Positions 1-6,444 of a stretch of DNA of 11,739 nucleotides are shown in pieces. The notes under the pieces were generated by a model. The model did not search any database. It was not told the origin of the DNA and worked only from the letters and a program-made list of their open reading frames with translations. Source of the stretch: Pseudomonas sp. (GTDB taxonomy: Bacteria > Pseudomonadota > Gammaproteobacteria > Pseudomonadales > Pseudomonadaceae); contig DQAA01000066.1 in the NCBI GenBank assembly GCA_003523465.1, forward strand, positions 1-11,739, written 5' to 3'. Position 1 is the stretch's first letter, and each line of letters opens with the position of its first letter. The translations under genes were made by a program, and so were the position numbers.

Positions 1-396
1 CATTGGCGGGCACCAAGCCTCGGCGAACAGGGCATGCTCATCAGCCCCAGCGGCGAGCCGGCCCAGGGCACGTTCGTCCCGGGTCTCTATGGCAACGCCG
101 GCAGTGCGCCGGACAGCCGCGAGCATGTCGAGGTCTGGCGTTTCGATGACGGCGGCTCGCTGGTCTATGACTGGCAGGCCAGCACCTACGACATCGATCT
201 TCCCCGCGGCAGCATCACCCTCAAGGTCGGCGGCACCACGCTGACGGCCACCCCCGACGCCATCACCCTGACCTCTGGCAGCCTGACCTTGAATGGCCCG
301 GTGCAGATCAACGGGGCCTTGCAGGTGACGGGGGATATCCACGGCGGTGGCGCGATTATCGATACCGCCGGCAACACGCCAAACCACAAACACTGA
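1..396 (+). CDS. Baseplate spike protein, P2 gpV family (5' end missing)
   Basis: The gene enters from the left edge already in frame, and 131 residues are visible. The first Met in view (position 34) is probably internal, because the preceding codons are open and read smoothly into it. The visible part has a short segment with FVPGLYG, then repetitive short beta-strand sequence rich in Thr, Gly, Ile and Leu (about residues 70-115). This is as expected for the triple-stranded beta-helix of a membrane-piercing spike. The last residues are NHKH; a C-terminal HxH motif that holds an iron ion at the tip is known in P2 gpV-type spikes. The protein would sit as a trimer at the centre of the baseplate, under the tube, and pierce the outer membrane on contraction. 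gpW and gpJ follow, as in P2 and R-pyocins. The family call is firm; the true start lies outside the window. Confidence 0.88.
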   Translation, partial: HWRAPSLGEQGMLISPSGEPAQGTFVPGLYGNAGSAPDSREHVEVWRFDDGGSLVYDWQASTYDIDLPRGSITLKVGGTTLTATPDAITLTSGSLTLNGPVQINGALQVTGDIHGGGAIIDTAGNTPNHKH

Positions 397-398
397 AG

Positions 399-420
399 CC
401 CGCCCTTTACTGCGGGTTTT
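399..420 (+). terminator. Terminator-like hairpin after the spike gene
   Basis: CCCGC (399-403) can pair with GCGGG (412-416) around an eight-base loop and is followed directly by TTTT. It starts two bases after the spike stop codon. The stem is short, so it is probably a weak or partial terminator or a 3'-end stabiliser. The next genes in the cluster have no promoter that I can see and must be read from upstream. Confidence 0.5.
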
Positions 421-441
421 CCTATGCCAAGGAGGTACGCC

Positions 442-516
442 ATGGCGCCCCCGAAAAAGCATGTGGCACCCGGCGCTTGCGTCGTGGTGCTGAACCACAA
501 CCCGGCACAGGAGTAG
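442..516 (+). CDS. Possible 24-residue microprotein between gpV and gpW
   Basis: A small ORF starts at ATG 442 with a textbook GGAGG Shine-Dalgarno (431-435) six bases before it, and ends at TAG 514-516. The product begins MAPPKKH, has a short hydrophobic core (ACVVVL) and ends NPAQE. An in-frame ATG at 424 would add six residues but has no ribosome site. The ORF ends four bases before the gpW start, and its last codons contain the AGGAG that serves gpW. It could therefore be a coupling leader that feeds ribosomes to gpW, or a genuine small baseplate part. I recognise no family and assign no function. The ribosome site and tight spacing support translation; the length makes conservation the only real test. 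Confidence 0.45.
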   Translation: MAPPKKHVAPGACVVVLNHNPAQE

Positions 517-520
517 CGCC

Positions 521-847
521 ATGATCGGAATGGATCGCCGCACCGGCCAGCCAATCTCCGGTCTCGCCCATCTGCGCCAGTCCATTGAGGACATCCTGAC
601 CACCCCGCTCGGCAGCCGGCGCATGCGTCCGGACTACGGCAGCAAGCTGCGCCGCTTCGTCGACCTGCCGGTCAACGAGGGCTGGAAAAGCGCAGTGCAG
701 GCCGAGGTCGCGAGGGCCCTGGTGCGCTGGGAGCCGCGCCTGAAACTGGAACGGGTCCGGGTGCTGGCGGTGGTGGACGGGCAGATCAGCCTGCAACTCA
801 CCGGACAACACATGGGTGACAGCCAGATCCTGGAGGTGACGGCATGA
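521..847 (+). CDS. Baseplate wedge protein, gpW/gp25 family
   Basis: The protein has 108 residues, close to the roughly 115 of P2 gpW. The segment around residues 24-42 (LTTPLGSRRMRPDYGS) is the hallmark of the GPW/gp25 family, whose members form part of the inner baseplate wedge and help start sheath assembly. ATG 521 is preceded by AGGAG seven bases upstream, inside the end of the small ORF. The stop overlaps the next start as ATGA (844-847), which is typical of translational coupling. Position between spike and gpJ is the standard order. Family and role are well supported. Confidence 0.93.
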   Translation: MIGMDRRTGQPISGLAHLRQSIEDILTTPLGSRRMRPDYGSKLRRFVDLPVNEGWKSAVQAEVARALVRWEPRLKLERVRVLAVVDGQISLQLTGQHMGDSQILEVTA

Positions 848-1725
848 GTATCGTGAACCTCTCGGCGCTGCCCGCGCCGCAGGTACTGGAAGAGCTGGAT
901 TTCGAGGAGATCTTCCAGGGCGACCTGACGACCTTCAGGTCGCACATGGGCGACGACTGGAACGCGCAACTGGAAAGCGACCCGGTGACCAAGCTGCTGG
1001 AAGTCGCGGCCTATCGCACCCTGCTCAACCGGGCGCGGGTCAACGATGCGACCAAGGCGCTGTTGCTGGCGTATGCCCAGGGCAGCGACCTGGACCAACT
1101 GGCGGCCAACGTGCAACTGCAACGCCTGGTGGTGCGCGCTGCTGATCCGAGCAGCGTCCCGCCGACCGAGCAGCTCCTTGAAGAGGACGATGCCTTGCGC
1201 GAGCGTGTCGCGTTGGTCTACGAAGGGCTGACCACCGCCGGCCCGCGTAACAGCTACATCCTGCATGCCCGCAATTCCTCGGGGCAGGTCACCGATGCCA
1301 CGGCGGAAAGCCCGTCGCCGGCGACGGTGGATGTAACGGTGCTCAGCCTGGAGAACGGCGGTGTCGCCAGCCCCGAATTGCTGGCGCAGGTTGCGGCCTA
1401 CCTCAATGACGACGAGATACGTCCGCTGGCCGATCGGGTGACGGTACGCAGTGCGCAGATCCTGCCTTATCGGATCGATGCGGTGCTGCACATGGAAAGC
1501 AACGGGCCGGAAACCGAGGCGATCCTGGTGGAATGCCGGCGTCGTCTTCAGGCCTGGATCAACCCGCGTCGACGCCTGGGGGTGGAAGTCTCCCGCTCGG
1601 CCATCGACGCGCAATTGCATATCAGCGGCGTCAGCCGGGTCGATCTGCTCGAATGGCAGGATCTACGCCCGGACAAGGGCCAGGCCGCCTGGTGCCAAGG
1701 CTTCAACGTGATCGCAGGAGGCTGA
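844..1725 (+). CDS. Baseplate assembly protein J (gpJ family)
   Basis: This 293-residue protein is the length expected of P2 gpJ (about 300). An acidic N-terminal section has ELDFEEIF near residue 17 and a long helical stretch with LLEVAAYRTLLNRARVNDA around residues 48-66. This stretch, followed by LAYAQGSDLDQLAANV, is characteristic of baseplate J proteins. The C-terminal half has alternating strands and helices with a PRRRLGVEVSRSAI segment (about residues 240-254), also typical. It would form the wedge with gpW and gpI and transmit the contraction signal. Start: ATG 844 with GGAGG at 832-836, overlapping the gpW stop. The stop is one base before the gpI start. Nothing is missing or broken. 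Confidence 0.93.
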   Translation: MSIVNLSALPAPQVLEELDFEEIFQGDLTTFRSHMGDDWNAQLESDPVTKLLEVAAYRTLLNRARVNDATKALLLAYAQGSDLDQLAANVQLQRLVVRAADPSSVPPTEQLLEEDDALRERVALVYEGLTTAGPRNSYILHARNSSGQVTDATAESPSPATVDVTVLSLENGGVASPELLAQVAAYLNDDEIRPLADRVTVRSAQILPYRIDAVLHMESNGPETEAILVECRRRLQAWINPRRRLGVEVSRSAIDAQLHISGVSRVDLLEWQDLRPDKGQAAWCQGFNVIAGG

Positions 1726-1726
1726 C

Positions 1727-2332
1727 ATGAGCAGCCTCCTGCCCCACAGCAGCACATTGCTGGAACGGGCCATCGAGGCCGCTTCGACCGATGTGCTCGA
1801 GATCCCCCTGCGCACCTTGTACAACCCCGACACCTGTCCTGCGCACCTGCTGCATCACCTGGCGCTGGCCTGGTCGGTGGACCGCTGGGATGAAACCTGG
1901 CCGGAGGAGGTAAAGCGGGCGGTTATCCGGGGCTCGTACGACGTACACGCCAAGAAGGGCACCATCAGTGCCTTGCGGCGGGTGGTGGAGCCGTTCGGTT
2001 ACCTGCTCGAAGTCGCCGAATGGTTCAACACCTCGCCGCAAGGCGTGCCGGGGACCTTCGCGCTGAAGATCGGCGTTGCCGATAAGGGCATCAGCGAAGA
2101 AACCTACGAGCAGATGACCGCCCTCATCGATGATGCCAAGCCCGTCAGCCGCCACCTCACCGGCCTGGCCATCACCCTCGACAGCAAGGGCTACCTGCGT
2201 ACCGTCTTCAGTCTCAGCGAAGGCGACTACATCGACATCCATCCGCCGACCTCGCGAGTGATCGAAGTCAGCGGCCACCACGGCTTCATCGGCCGTGACC
2301 ATCAAATCGAAACCCTGGACGTTTACTCATGA
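1727..2332 (+). CDS. Tail protein I (gpI family), baseplate-fibre connector
   Basis: The 201-residue protein matches the phage tail protein I family: an N-terminal LLERAIEAA segment, PLRTLYNPDTCPAHLLHHLALAW spread over about residues 27-49, VDRWDETWPE, and the conserved AVIRGSYDVHAKKGTISALRRVVEPFGY region at about residues 65-93. The family joins the outer baseplate wedge to the tail fibre. The start has a strong AGGAGG (1716-1721) with five-base spacing, inside the end of gpJ. Its stop overlaps the fibre start as ATGA (2329-2332). The last 40 or so residues are less conserved in appearance and are probably where it meets the fibre. The call is firm. Confidence 0.92.
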   Translation: MSSLLPHSSTLLERAIEAASTDVLEIPLRTLYNPDTCPAHLLHHLALAWSVDRWDETWPEEVKRAVIRGSYDVHAKKGTISALRRVVEPFGYLLEVAEWFNTSPQGVPGTFALKIGVADKGISEETYEQMTALIDDAKPVSRHLTGLAITLDSKGYLRTVFSLSEGDYIDIHPPTSRVIEVSGHHGFIGRDHQIETLDVYS

Positions 2333-4431
2333 CTGACCAGAACAGCCAGTTCTTCGCGATCCTCACCGCGGTGGGGGAGGCCAAGCAGGCCAACGCGAAC
2401 GCTTTGGGCGTGCCCTGGACCTTCGCCCAGATGGGCGTCGGCGACGCCAACAACACCGACCCGGTGCCGCAGAGCACCCAGACCAGGCTGATCAACGAGC
2501 GCCGTCGCGCGCCGCTGAACCAGATCTCGGTGGACCCGAACAACGCCAACATCATCATCGCCGAGCAGGTGATTCCGCCGGATGTCGGTGGCTGGTGGAT
2601 TCGCGAAATCGGTCTTTATGACGCCGCCGGCGACCTGGTCGCGGTGGCCAACTGCGCGCCGAGCTTCAAGCCGCTGCTGTCCCAGGGCACCGGCAAGACG
2701 CAGGTCGTGCGCTTGAACATCATCGTCACCAGCGCGGCGAACGTGCAGCTCAAGATCGACCCGGCCGTGGTCCTGGCCACCCGCGAATACGCCGGCTCCC
2801 TGATCCTCAACGTGCTGCCGCCGAACAAGGTGGCGGGGACCTATACGCAGGTTCGGATCAATGATCGCGGGGTCGTCCAGCAGGGCTTCAACCCGACCAC
2901 GCTGGCGGGTTACGGCATCACCGATGCGATGGACAAAGGGGCGGGTGGGCTGATGACCGGCGCGCCGCTTGTCGAAAGCCCGCTCTCGGACTTGAGGTCC
3001 ACACAGTTCATCTCCGTCACCCCGAATACGCCCGATAAGCCCGCCGCGATCAACTACGGAACAGGGATTCATGTCCACTGGCCCCAAGGCAGTCGTTATG
3101 CGTTCGAGATGTTGTCGGGCGCGATAGGCGAGTGGTACGGCGTGCGCAAGCTCGACGACAACGGGCAAGGTACATGGCGCGACCTCTGGCACAGCGGCAA
3201 TTTCACCCCCGCCCTGAAGGCCGATCTGGCCAGCCCGACCTTCACTGGAACTGTCCGGGTCCCTGATGTTGCCGCAGGCACTTCCAGTGCGCAGGCAGCG
3301 AACACCAAGTTCGTGCGGGAGGCCATTGCGGCGCTGGTGGCTTCATCGCCTGCCGCCCTGGACACCCTCAATGAGTTGGCGGCGGCGCTGGGTAACGACC
3401 CCAATTTTGCAGCCACCATGAACAGTGCCCTGGCGGGCAAGGCGGCCAAGGCAACGACCCTTGCCGGTTACGGAATTACGGACGCACTGCGTGTCGGTCA
3501 ACTGAGTAACCAGCGTCCCGCGTTGTATTCGACAACCGTCGGTGGAGACGAAGGTAGTGGTTCCGGCGGGGCTCTCGAAATTCGCGAAGCCCAACTGGTA
3601 GGCACGTCCAACACCAGCTACGCCTACGCGCCCCGTATCGTCTTCCATTGGTCCGGTCTCGCCTCCGGGGCCCTGGCCATGAATGCCGGTGGCCATCCTG
3701 CCTGGAATGGCAGGAACATCATCCTCGCCGGGGACGCGGAGCTTGTCGGGAAAGCGGACAAGGCGACCACGCTGGCCGGATACGGCATTGCCGACGCCTA
3801 CACCCAGGTACAGACGAACACTGCAGTATCGAACGCGATAACGGCGGTGCGCGGTGGTGTCGGTTCGGGTTTCGATACCCTGCAGAAGCTCGCCGTTGCC
3901 ATTGGCGGCGACGGGAATTTTTCGAACACGGTGCAAGGCCGCATCGATGCCAAGGCAGACAAGGCGACGACCCTCGCCGGTTACGGCATTGCCGATGCAT
4001 TCACCCAGGCGCAAACCCATGCGACGGTCTCGAATGCGATAACCGCCCTGCGTGGTGGTGTCGGTTCGGGTTTCGATACCCTGCAGAAGCTCGCGCTTGC
4101 TCTGGGTGGTGACGGGAATTTTGCTACCACGATGCAAGGCCGTCTTGACGCAAAGGCAACCTGGGCTACAACCCTGGGCGGGTATGGGATCCAGGACGCC
4201 TATACCAAAGCCGAGGTGAACAATGCCGTTGCGGCGAAGTTCGACAAAAGCGGCGGGACGCTAAACGGACAGTTAATCATCACCGACACCGGCCAGGGCG
4301 AAACTCAGGCAGGCTTCATTCTCTACAATCCGACGTCCTCCACCAGTTGGGTCACCGCCGCACTGACCACTGATACCAGCTCCATCAAGCTTTCTCACCA
4401 GGGGGGGGAAAAACACCCTCTATGTGCGTAA
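2329..4431 (+). CDS. Tail fibre (gpH-like), reading frame broken at a G8 tract
   Basis: As written, the frame gives 700 residues. The N-terminal 150 or so (TDQNSQFF, GGWWIREIGLYD at about 87-98, then an LSQGTGKTQ segment) are the conserved baseplate-binding domain of P2/R-pyocin fibres. A modular shaft follows: TTLAGYGITDA units start near residues 190 and 374, and again near 478, 545 and 612, where two near-identical 67-residue copies and a partial third sit in tandem. A LWHSGNF module lies near residues 286-292. The frame reaches CA-GGGGGGGG-AAAAA (4399-4413) and ends seven codons later with an unnatural tail EKHPLCA. With seven G instead of eight it would continue in the frame that runs to TGA 4712-4714, giving 794 residues. 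The intact C-terminus would be the receptor-binding tip. No strong Shine-Dalgarno precedes ATG 2329, so translation is probably coupled to gpI. Fibre identity is sure; the broken frame may be real, variable or an error. Confidence 0.9.
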   Translation: MTDQNSQFFAILTAVGEAKQANANALGVPWTFAQMGVGDANNTDPVPQSTQTRLINERRRAPLNQISVDPNNANIIIAEQVIPPDVGGWWIREIGLYDAAGDLVAVANCAPSFKPLLSQGTGKTQVVRLNIIVTSAANVQLKIDPAVVLATREYAGSLILNVLPPNKVAGTYTQVRINDRGVVQQGFNPTTLAGYGITDAMDKGAGGLMTGAPLVESPLSDLRSTQFISVTPNTPDKPAAINYGTGIHVHWPQGSRYAFEMLSGAIGEWYGVRKLDDNGQGTWRDLWHSGNFTPALKADLASPTFTGTVRVPDVAAGTSSAQAANTKFVREAIAALVASSPAALDTLNELAAALGNDPNFAATMNSALAGKAAKATTLAGYGITDALRVGQLSNQRPALYSTTVGGDEGSGSGGALEIREAQLVGTSNTSYAYAPRIVFHWSGLASGALAMNAGGHPAWNGRNIILAGDAELVGKADKATTLAGYGIADAYTQVQTNTAVSNAITAVRGGVGSGFDTLQKLAVAIGGDGNFSNTVQGRIDAKADKATTLAGYGIADAFTQAQTHATVSNAITALRGGVGSGFDTLQKLALALGGDGNFATTMQGRLDAKATWATTLGGYGIQDAYTKAEVNNAVAAKFDKSGGTLNGQLIITDTGQGETQAGFILYNPTSSTSWVTAALTTDTSSIKLSHQGGEKHPLCA
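3760..4161 (+). repeat. Tandem 201-bp in-frame repeat in the tail fibre shaft
   Basis: Two copies, 3760-3960 and 3961-4161, are exactly 201 bp (67 codons) each. A partial third begins at 4162 (ATTLGGYGIQDAYT in place of ATTLAGYGIADAYT). Positions 3853-3893 and 4054-4094 are identical over 41 bases; elsewhere the copies differ mostly at silent sites, plus a few substitutions such as SNTV against ATTM. A half-related unit lies at about 3340-3480. The unit encodes a TTLAGYGIADA turn followed by an AVSNAITAVRGGVGSGFDTLQKLA-type helix (split by changes between copies). The period keeps the frame, so unequal exchange would shorten or lengthen the fibre without breaking it. Confidence 0.92.
4401..4408 (+). 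repeat. Homopolymeric G8 tract at the tail fibre frame break
   Basis: Eight consecutive G are followed by five A (4409-4413) in the middle of the fibre gene. The upstream frame continues only seven codons beyond it, whereas the downstream frame is open from here to 4714. Seven, ten or four G would restore one continuous fibre. Long G runs can change length during replication or cause transcriptional slippage, and are also a common sequencing error. Confidence 0.85.
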
Positions 4432-4714
4432 CCATGCAGATGGCAGGGCGCTTATTGATGCAGCTACCGTGTTGTCCAATGGATCTGCTTGCCATACGGA
4501 AGCGTCGTTCATCAAGCCAAGTGCAGTTAACTGGATCCGACTCGTCTCTACCGGTGGTTCCGTGTCTCTCCCGTCAGGTGGGACCTGGGCTTATTCCCTG
4601 ACCTACTACAACTCCAACGGGGTTGCCTTGAACGGTGACGCTGGCATCGCGGCCGGGGGGACTTTAATTGGTTCCGGTAGCGCTCATGGCTTCGCATGGA
4701 GGATCTTGGCGTGA
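4409..4714 (+). pseudogene. Displaced C-terminal receptor-binding tip of the tail fibre
   Basis: In the frame offset by one base from the fibre, the sequence reads KNTLYVRNHADGRALIDAAT and continues through WAYSLTYYNSNG to AGIAAGGTLIGSGSAHGF and an AWRILA end, followed by TGA. This is a typical fibre tip: short strands rich in Gly, Ser, Thr and aromatic residues, ending in a hydrophobic strand. The first possible start is GTG 4424, with no ribosome binding site, so it is not an independent gene. Its codons read smoothly back across the A5 run to the G8 tract. It would add about 101 residues to the fibre if the tract had seven G. Its stop overlaps the start of the fibre chaperone (GTGA, 4711-4714), as expected for an intact fibre gene. 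Hand-counted GC over 4261-4680 is about 56%, lower than in the sheath gene, which suggests separate exchange of the tip. Confidence 0.8.
4698..4702 (+). promoter_or_regulatory. Ribosome binding site that sets the fibre chaperone start at GTG 4711
   Basis: GGAGG at 4698-4702 is eight bases before GTG 4711, which overlaps the fibre stop as GTGA. The upstream in-frame ATG 4696 has no Shine-Dalgarno and itself overlaps this site, so GTG 4711 is the better start. The site lies inside the codons for the last fibre residues, tying the two genes together. Confidence 0.7.
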
Positions 4715-5175
4715 ATGCTTCTATGGAAAAGGAAATGGATCTGCAGAAAGTCGATCGTTTACTTGCGACGATCAAGAACATCCAGCGCAAGGCCGACGGC
4801 ACCTTCATCGTGGAGTGCAACGGTTATCCGTTCCACGCCACGGCAATCGATACCCCGGACATCCATGCGCAAGTCCTCGACATGATCGAGGCTGGCGAGC
4901 CCTTTACGGAATTCGTCGAGCCGATACCTTCGGTGACCGATCTGCAGGCGGTCGAGCGGGACTGGCGAGACAGTGAACTCGAACGTTCACGCTGGCTGCG
5001 TGAGCGCCATCGTGACGAGCAGGAATTGCAGGTCGAAACGACCTTGAGCAGCGAACATTTCAGCGAGCTTCTGGCCTGGTTCCAGGCCTTGCGCGACTGG
5101 CCGCAATCCAGCGCCTTCCCCAGCAGCGAGCAACGCCCGCAACGGCCTGCCTGGCTCGCCGGATACCTCAACTGA
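4711..5175 (+). CDS. Tail fibre assembly chaperone (gpG/Tfa-like)
   Basis: From GTG 4711 the product is 154 residues; an ATG at 4696 would give 159. The N-terminal part (about 15-70) reads as a small folded domain, with IQRKADGTFIVECNGYPFHATA followed by IHAQVLDMIEAGEPFTEFVEP after a short link. The C-terminal half is charged and helical, with LSSEHFSELLAWFQALRDWPQSSAFPS and an end rich in Pro and Trp (RPAWLAGYLN). The closing RDWPQ...WL pattern is seen in many fibre assembly proteins that help the fibre trimer fold at its tip. The gene follows the fibre directly, which is the standard place. Such chaperones usually travel with the matching fibre tip. It would act in the cytoplasm and is probably absent from the finished particle. 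The function call rests on position plus general resemblance, not on a catalytic motif. Confidence 0.82.
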   Translation: MNASMEKEMDLQKVDRLLATIKNIQRKADGTFIVECNGYPFHATAIDTPDIHAQVLDMIEAGEPFTEFVEPIPSVTDLQAVERDWRDSELERSRWLRERHRDEQELQVETTLSSEHFSELLAWFQALRDWPQSSAFPSSEQRPQRPAWLAGYLN

Positions 5176-5200
5176 AAGCCCCGCCAAGCCGGGGCTTTTT
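5175..5200 (+). terminator. Rho-independent terminator after the fibre chaperone
   Basis: A nine-base perfect stem, AAAGCCCCG (5175-5183) with CGGGGCTTT (5190-5198), closes a six-base loop. The stem merges into TTTTT, followed by CTT. It begins at the last base of the chaperone stop codon. It is a good candidate for an intrinsic terminator, probably partial, since sheath and tube follow and no promoter is obvious in the 90-base gap. Confidence 0.75.
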
Positions 5201-5221
5201 CTTATCCGCAACAACCCGAAC

Positions 5222-5241
5222 GGCCCCGTACTGACGGGGCC
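5222..5241 (+). promoter_or_regulatory. Second perfect hairpin just upstream of the sheath gene
   Basis: GGCCCCGT (5222-5229) pairs perfectly with ACGGGGCC (5234-5241) around the loop ACTG. A weak CTTCT follows instead of a T run, so it is unlikely to terminate well alone. It lies 23 bases before the sheath ATG and 10 bases before its GGAG ribosome site. It may protect the 5' end of a processed sheath-tube message; this is inference. Confidence 0.5.
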
Positions 5242-5264
5242 TTCTCATATCTGGAGAAATACCA

Positions 5265-6431
5265 ATGAGTGGATTCTTCCACGGCGTTACCGTCACCAAC
5301 GTCGACACCGGTGCACGCAGCATCGCGCTGCCGTCTTCTTCCATCATCGGCCTGGTCGACACCTTCACCGAAGGCCCGACCGCCACGGCCAAGGCCAACG
5401 ATCTGGTGCTGATCACGAGCGAGCGTGAAGCCATTGCCGCGTTCGGCGTCGATGCCGCCATCACCAAGGCCTGCCAGGCCATCTATGCCCGCGCCAAGGC
5501 GGTTATCGTCGCTTGCGGCGTGGCCAAGGTGGCCGATGCCGCCGAGCAGACTTCGGCGATCATCGGTGGTGTCGAGGCCGACGGCAAACGGACCGGCCTG
5601 CAGGCGCTGCTCGACGGCAAGAGCCGTTTCAACGCCCAGCCACGCCTGCTGGTGACGCCGAAACACAGCGCCACCCAGGCCATCGGTACCGCTCTGGTAG
5701 CCCTGGCCGACAAGCTGCGCGGCCTGGCCATCATCGACGGCCCTGGCACCACCGACGAGGCCGCCCTGGCCTATGCCGAGAACTTCGGCGCCAAGCGCGC
5801 GTTCATGGTCGACCCGGGCGTGAAGTACTGGGACACCAGCGCCGACGCCACCGTCGATGCTCCAGCCTCGGCCTGGGTCGCCGGTCTGTTCGCCTGGACC
5901 GACAACGAGTACGGCTTCTGGGCCTCGCCCTCGAACAAGGAATTCGTCGGCATCACCGGCACCACCCGTGCCGTGGAGTTCCTCGACGGCGACGAAACCT
6001 GCCGCGCCAACCTGCTCAACAACGCCAACATCACCACCATCATCCGCGATGACGGCTTCCGCCTGTGGGGCAACCGCACCCTGTCCAGCGATGCGAAGTG
6101 GGCCTTCGTCACCCGCGTGCGGACCATGGACATCGTCATGGACGCGATCCTCTACGGCCACAAATGGGCGGTGGACCGCTCGATCACCGCGACCTACGTC
6201 AAGGACGTGACCGAAGGCCTGGAGAACTTCATGCGCGACCTGAAGGCCCAGGGCGCGATCATCAACTTCGAGGTCTACGCCGACACCGAGCTCAACACTG
6301 CCAGCCAGATGGAGCAGGGCAAGGTGTACTGGAACATCCGCTTCACCGACGTACCACCTGCCGAAAACCCCAACTTCCGTGTCGAGGTCACCAACCAGTG
6401 GCTGACCGAAGTCCTCGACCAAAACGCATAA
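5265..6431 (+). CDS. Contractile tail sheath protein (FI family)
   Basis: The 388-residue protein is close to P2 FI (about 396). It begins SGFFHGVTVTNVDTGARSI, followed by a PSSSIIGLVDTF strand, the conserved N-terminal arm and domain of sheath proteins. The middle has a VKYWDTSADATVDAPAS segment (about residues 186-202), an AGLFAWTDNEYGFWASPSNKE region and TTIIRDDGFRLWGNRTLS around residues 255-272, strongly typical of the family. The C-terminus, with VYWNIRFTDVPPAENPNF and QWLTEVLDQNA, is the extended strand that links neighbouring subunits in the sheath mesh. Many copies form the outer sleeve that contracts to drive the tube through the cell envelope. ATG 5265 has GGAG (5252-5255) upstream. 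Codon use is strongly biased and very GC-rich at third positions, as expected for a highly expressed structural gene. Confidence 0.96.
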   Translation: MSGFFHGVTVTNVDTGARSIALPSSSIIGLVDTFTEGPTATAKANDLVLITSEREAIAAFGVDAAITKACQAIYARAKAVIVACGVAKVADAAEQTSAIIGGVEADGKRTGLQALLDGKSRFNAQPRLLVTPKHSATQAIGTALVALADKLRGLAIIDGPGTTDEAALAYAENFGAKRAFMVDPGVKYWDTSADATVDAPASAWVAGLFAWTDNEYGFWASPSNKEFVGITGTTRAVEFLDGDETCRANLLNNANITTIIRDDGFRLWGNRTLSSDAKWAFVTRVRTMDIVMDAILYGHKWAVDRSITATYVKDVTEGLENFMRDLKAQGAIINFEVYADTELNTASQMEQGKVYWNIRFTDVPPAENPNFRVEVTNQWLTEVLDQNA

Positions 6432-6444
6432 GGAGCAACACCAC

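Noticed and set aside
634..1620. Minus-strand open frame (328 codons) opposite gpW and gpJ
   Set aside because: It is a shadow of well-recognised coding sequence; its translation is low-complexity and Arg/Gln/His-rich.
2323..3192. Minus-strand open frame opposite the tail fibre N-terminal part
   Set aside because: The + strand has a clear fibre domain; the antisense frame is an effect of base composition.
4696..4710. ATG 4696 as the fibre chaperone start
   Set aside because: There is no Shine-Dalgarno before it, while GGAGG at 4698-4702 is ideally placed for GTG 4711.
4424..4714. Separate small gene starting at GTG 4424
   Set aside because: There is no ribosome site before it, and the frame reads smoothly upstream to the G8 tract, so it is the displaced tip of the fibre.
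5176..5264. Promoter ahead of the sheath gene
   Set aside because: The gap is mostly filled by two hairpins and a ribosome site; I found no convincing -35/-10 pair.
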